Below, piece after piece: positions 20,541-21,744 of a DNA stretch of 21,744 nt. The stretch's first letter is position 1, and every line of letters starts with the position of its first letter. This DNA comes from Candidatus Binatia bacterium (lineage in GTDB: Bacteria; Desulfobacterota_B; Binatia; UBA9968; JAJDTQ01), in NCBI GenBank assembly GCA_022827045.1, contig JAJDTQ010000166.1:1-21744 (forward strand), in the 5' to 3' direction. The position numbers and the translations under genes were made by a program. The notes below the pieces were generated by a model. The model did no database searches. It was given only the letters and a program-made list of their open reading frames with translations, and was not told the origin of the DNA.

Positions 20541-21744
20541 TTCGGCCACCTGCGGCTTCCTTGTTGAGCTTTTGGTGGAGGTGCAGGCCTTCCAGCACCA
20601 ACTCCGTGGCCGAGGCCAGAAAACTGGGCGAATCCACGTCGCCCAGGGAACGTATGGCTTCCTGGAGGCCCGGTATCTCCTTGATGCCCTCGAGATAGTC
20701 CTCCGAGCGCATTTCGTCGGAAACCTCCACTCCCCAGCCGGAGTTGAAGTACTCGATGACGCTCTGCAGCGCGTTGACGTCGAGCCGCGTGTCGAAGGTC
20801 TTGAGTATCGCCCGGTTCAGGAGACGCTCGATCAACTCTTCCTCGTTCTTCTCCTCGCCCACGTACTCCACCTCGATCTTCCCGCAGGTGGACGGAAGCA
20901 CGGCGTGGAGATCGCTCACCCGCGGCACGATGTCGGTTTCCCCGAGACGCAGCGCGCGCTTTTCCGCGTTGCTGATCATGCTCTCGTAGTTGTTGATGCT
21001 GATGCGGACGCTGACGCCGGACGACTGGTTGATCTCGCTCGAGTTACGCGCTTCGAACGTCAAATGTCCCAGCACTTCCTTCATGAAGTCCGGGATCGTC
21101 ACGGCGTGGCTGCGGCCGTCCAGCGGGGCCGACTCCTGCTCCATGATGTCGATCTCGTGCTCGACCTGACGCGGGTAGTGCGTCCTGATCTGCACGTCGA
21201 AGCGATCCTTCAAGGGCGTGATGATGCGGCCGCGGCTGGTGTAGTCTTCGGGGTTCGCGCTGGCCACAATGATCACGTCGAGGGGGAGACGGATCTTGTA
21301 TCCCTTGATCTGGACGTCCTTCTCCTCCATGAGGTTGAATAGCCCCACCTGCACCTTTTCGGTCAGGTCCGGAAGCTCGTTGACGGCGAACACGCCGCGG
21401 TTGGTGCGGGGTATGAGGCCGTAGTGAATGGTCTCCTCGTCCGCCAGATACCGCCCTTCCGCCACCTTGATGGGATCGATCTCGCCGATCAGGTCGGCGA
21501 TGGAAACGTCCGGGGTGGCCAGCTTCTCGCCGTACCGCTGTTCCCGGCTGATCCACTCCACTTCAAGATCGTCTCCCTGCTGGGCCAGCCGGCACCGGCG
21601 CGGAGCGCATACCACGTTGTAGGGATCGCAGTTGATCTCGCAGCCCTTCACCCTCGGGGTCTTTTCGTCCAGCAACGTCGTGAGGCCGCGGATGATGCGC
21701 GACTTGGCCTGGCCCCGCTCTCCGAGGAAGACCATGTGATGACC
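20524..21744 (-). CDS. MoxR / magnesium-chelatase subunit I-like AAA+ ATPase, partial (5' end outside window)
   Basis: About 406 residues are visible; the frame stays open to the window edge, so the N-terminus is missing. Walker A reads GERGQAKSR within HHMVFLGERGQAKSRIIRG. Later come FAVNELPDLTEKVQVGLFNL (Walker B region, with ...NELPDL in place of a classical DE pair), the chelatase-like insert MEEKDVQIKGYKIRLPLDVI, VASANPEDYTSRGRIITPLKDRF (sensor 1 and arginine-finger region) and a C-terminal helical lid. This resembles bacterial AAA+ proteins annotated as magnesium chelatase or MoxR-like that pair with a VWA protein, and the VWA gene follows. No chlorophyll or cobalamin synthesis gene is present, so a true chelatase role is unlikely. 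The ATG at 21735 is internal, not the start. Confidence 0.85.
   Translation of the reverse strand, partial: GHHMVFLGERGQAKSRIIRGLTTLLDEKTPRVKGCEINCDPYNVVCAPRRCRLAQQGDDLEVEWISREQRYGEKLATPDVSIADLIGEIDPIKVAEGRYLADEETIHYGLIPRTNRGVFAVNELPDLTEKVQVGLFNLMEEKDVQIKGYKIRLPLDVIIVASANPEDYTSRGRIITPLKDRFDVQIRTHYPRQVEHEIDIMEQESAPLDGRSHAVTIPDFMKEVLGHLTFEARNSSEINQSSGVSVRISINNYESMISNAEKRALRLGETDIVPRVSDLHAVLPSTCGKIEVEYVGEEKNEEELIERLLNRAILKTFDTRLDVNALQSVIEYFNSGWGVEVSDEMRSEDYLEGIKEIPGLQEAIRSLGDVDSPSFLASATELVLEGLHLHQKLNKEAAGGRITYGK

Noticed and set aside
20524..21744. A magnesium chelatase for chlorophyll or cobaltochelatase for B12
   Set aside because: No tetrapyrrole genes are nearby. This AAA+/VWA type is widespread in non-photosynthetic bacteria, so the chelatase name reflects homology only.

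Overview
This window is gene-dense, GC-rich bacterial DNA, nearly all coding on the minus strand. It looks like a Gram-negative chromosome from the broad deltaproteobacterial assemblage (Desulfobacterota or a related, possibly uncultured, phylum). The main clue is the order xerD, M50 membrane protease, trpS, scpA, scpB, rluB, preceded by glnD, a cell-wall amidase and mutS. That placement is inferred from recalled gene order, not from a database search. No rRNA, tRNA, CRISPR array, insertion sequence or prophage is visible, and no stretch over 300 bases lacks a gene.

Layout. 1-274 (+) is the tail of a zinc-type alcohol dehydrogenase. 319-3719 (-) is a PhnD-PhnC-PhnE-PhnE ABC importer, read phnD to phnE2, with a LysR-type regulator gene just upstream (3787-4734, -). 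A YgfZ/GcvT-like protein is divergent from the regulator (4808-5869, +). A strong intrinsic terminator for minus-strand transcription follows at 5880-5912. Upstream of it, on the minus strand, a close-packed series runs from mutS (18781) down to a peroxiredoxin (ending at 5945): mutS, amidase, glnD, xerD, M50 protease, trpS, scpA, scpB, rluB, a secreted hypothetical protein, a zinc-ribbon Nudix hydrolase and the peroxiredoxin. Many of these junctions overlap. At the far right are a VWA-domain protein (18846-20438) and its MoxR/magnesium-chelatase-type AAA+ ATPase (20524 to the window edge).

Main discovery. The peroxiredoxin gene is interrupted by one in-frame TGA (6265-6263) exactly at the peroxidatic cysteine: the protein reads FTGG-U-QREL, against FTGxCxxEL in AhpE-type peroxiredoxins. 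The frame is intact on both sides. An 11-bp stem with a 7-nt loop starts 17 nt after the TGA, where a bacterial SECIS element should be. I read it as a selenocysteine-containing AhpE-like peroxiredoxin that ordinary gene calling would split or call a pseudogene. The nearby importer has a PhnD-like binding protein of a type that, from memory, is also annotated as 'putative selenate-binding', and the LysR regulator resembles selenium-associated LysR proteins. The 3-6.4 kb region may therefore be a selenium uptake and use neighbourhood, not a phosphonate locus. A second unusual point is a tryptophanyl-tRNA synthetase carrying a near-exact match to the four-cysteine [4Fe-4S] motif known from Thermotoga maritima TrpRS.
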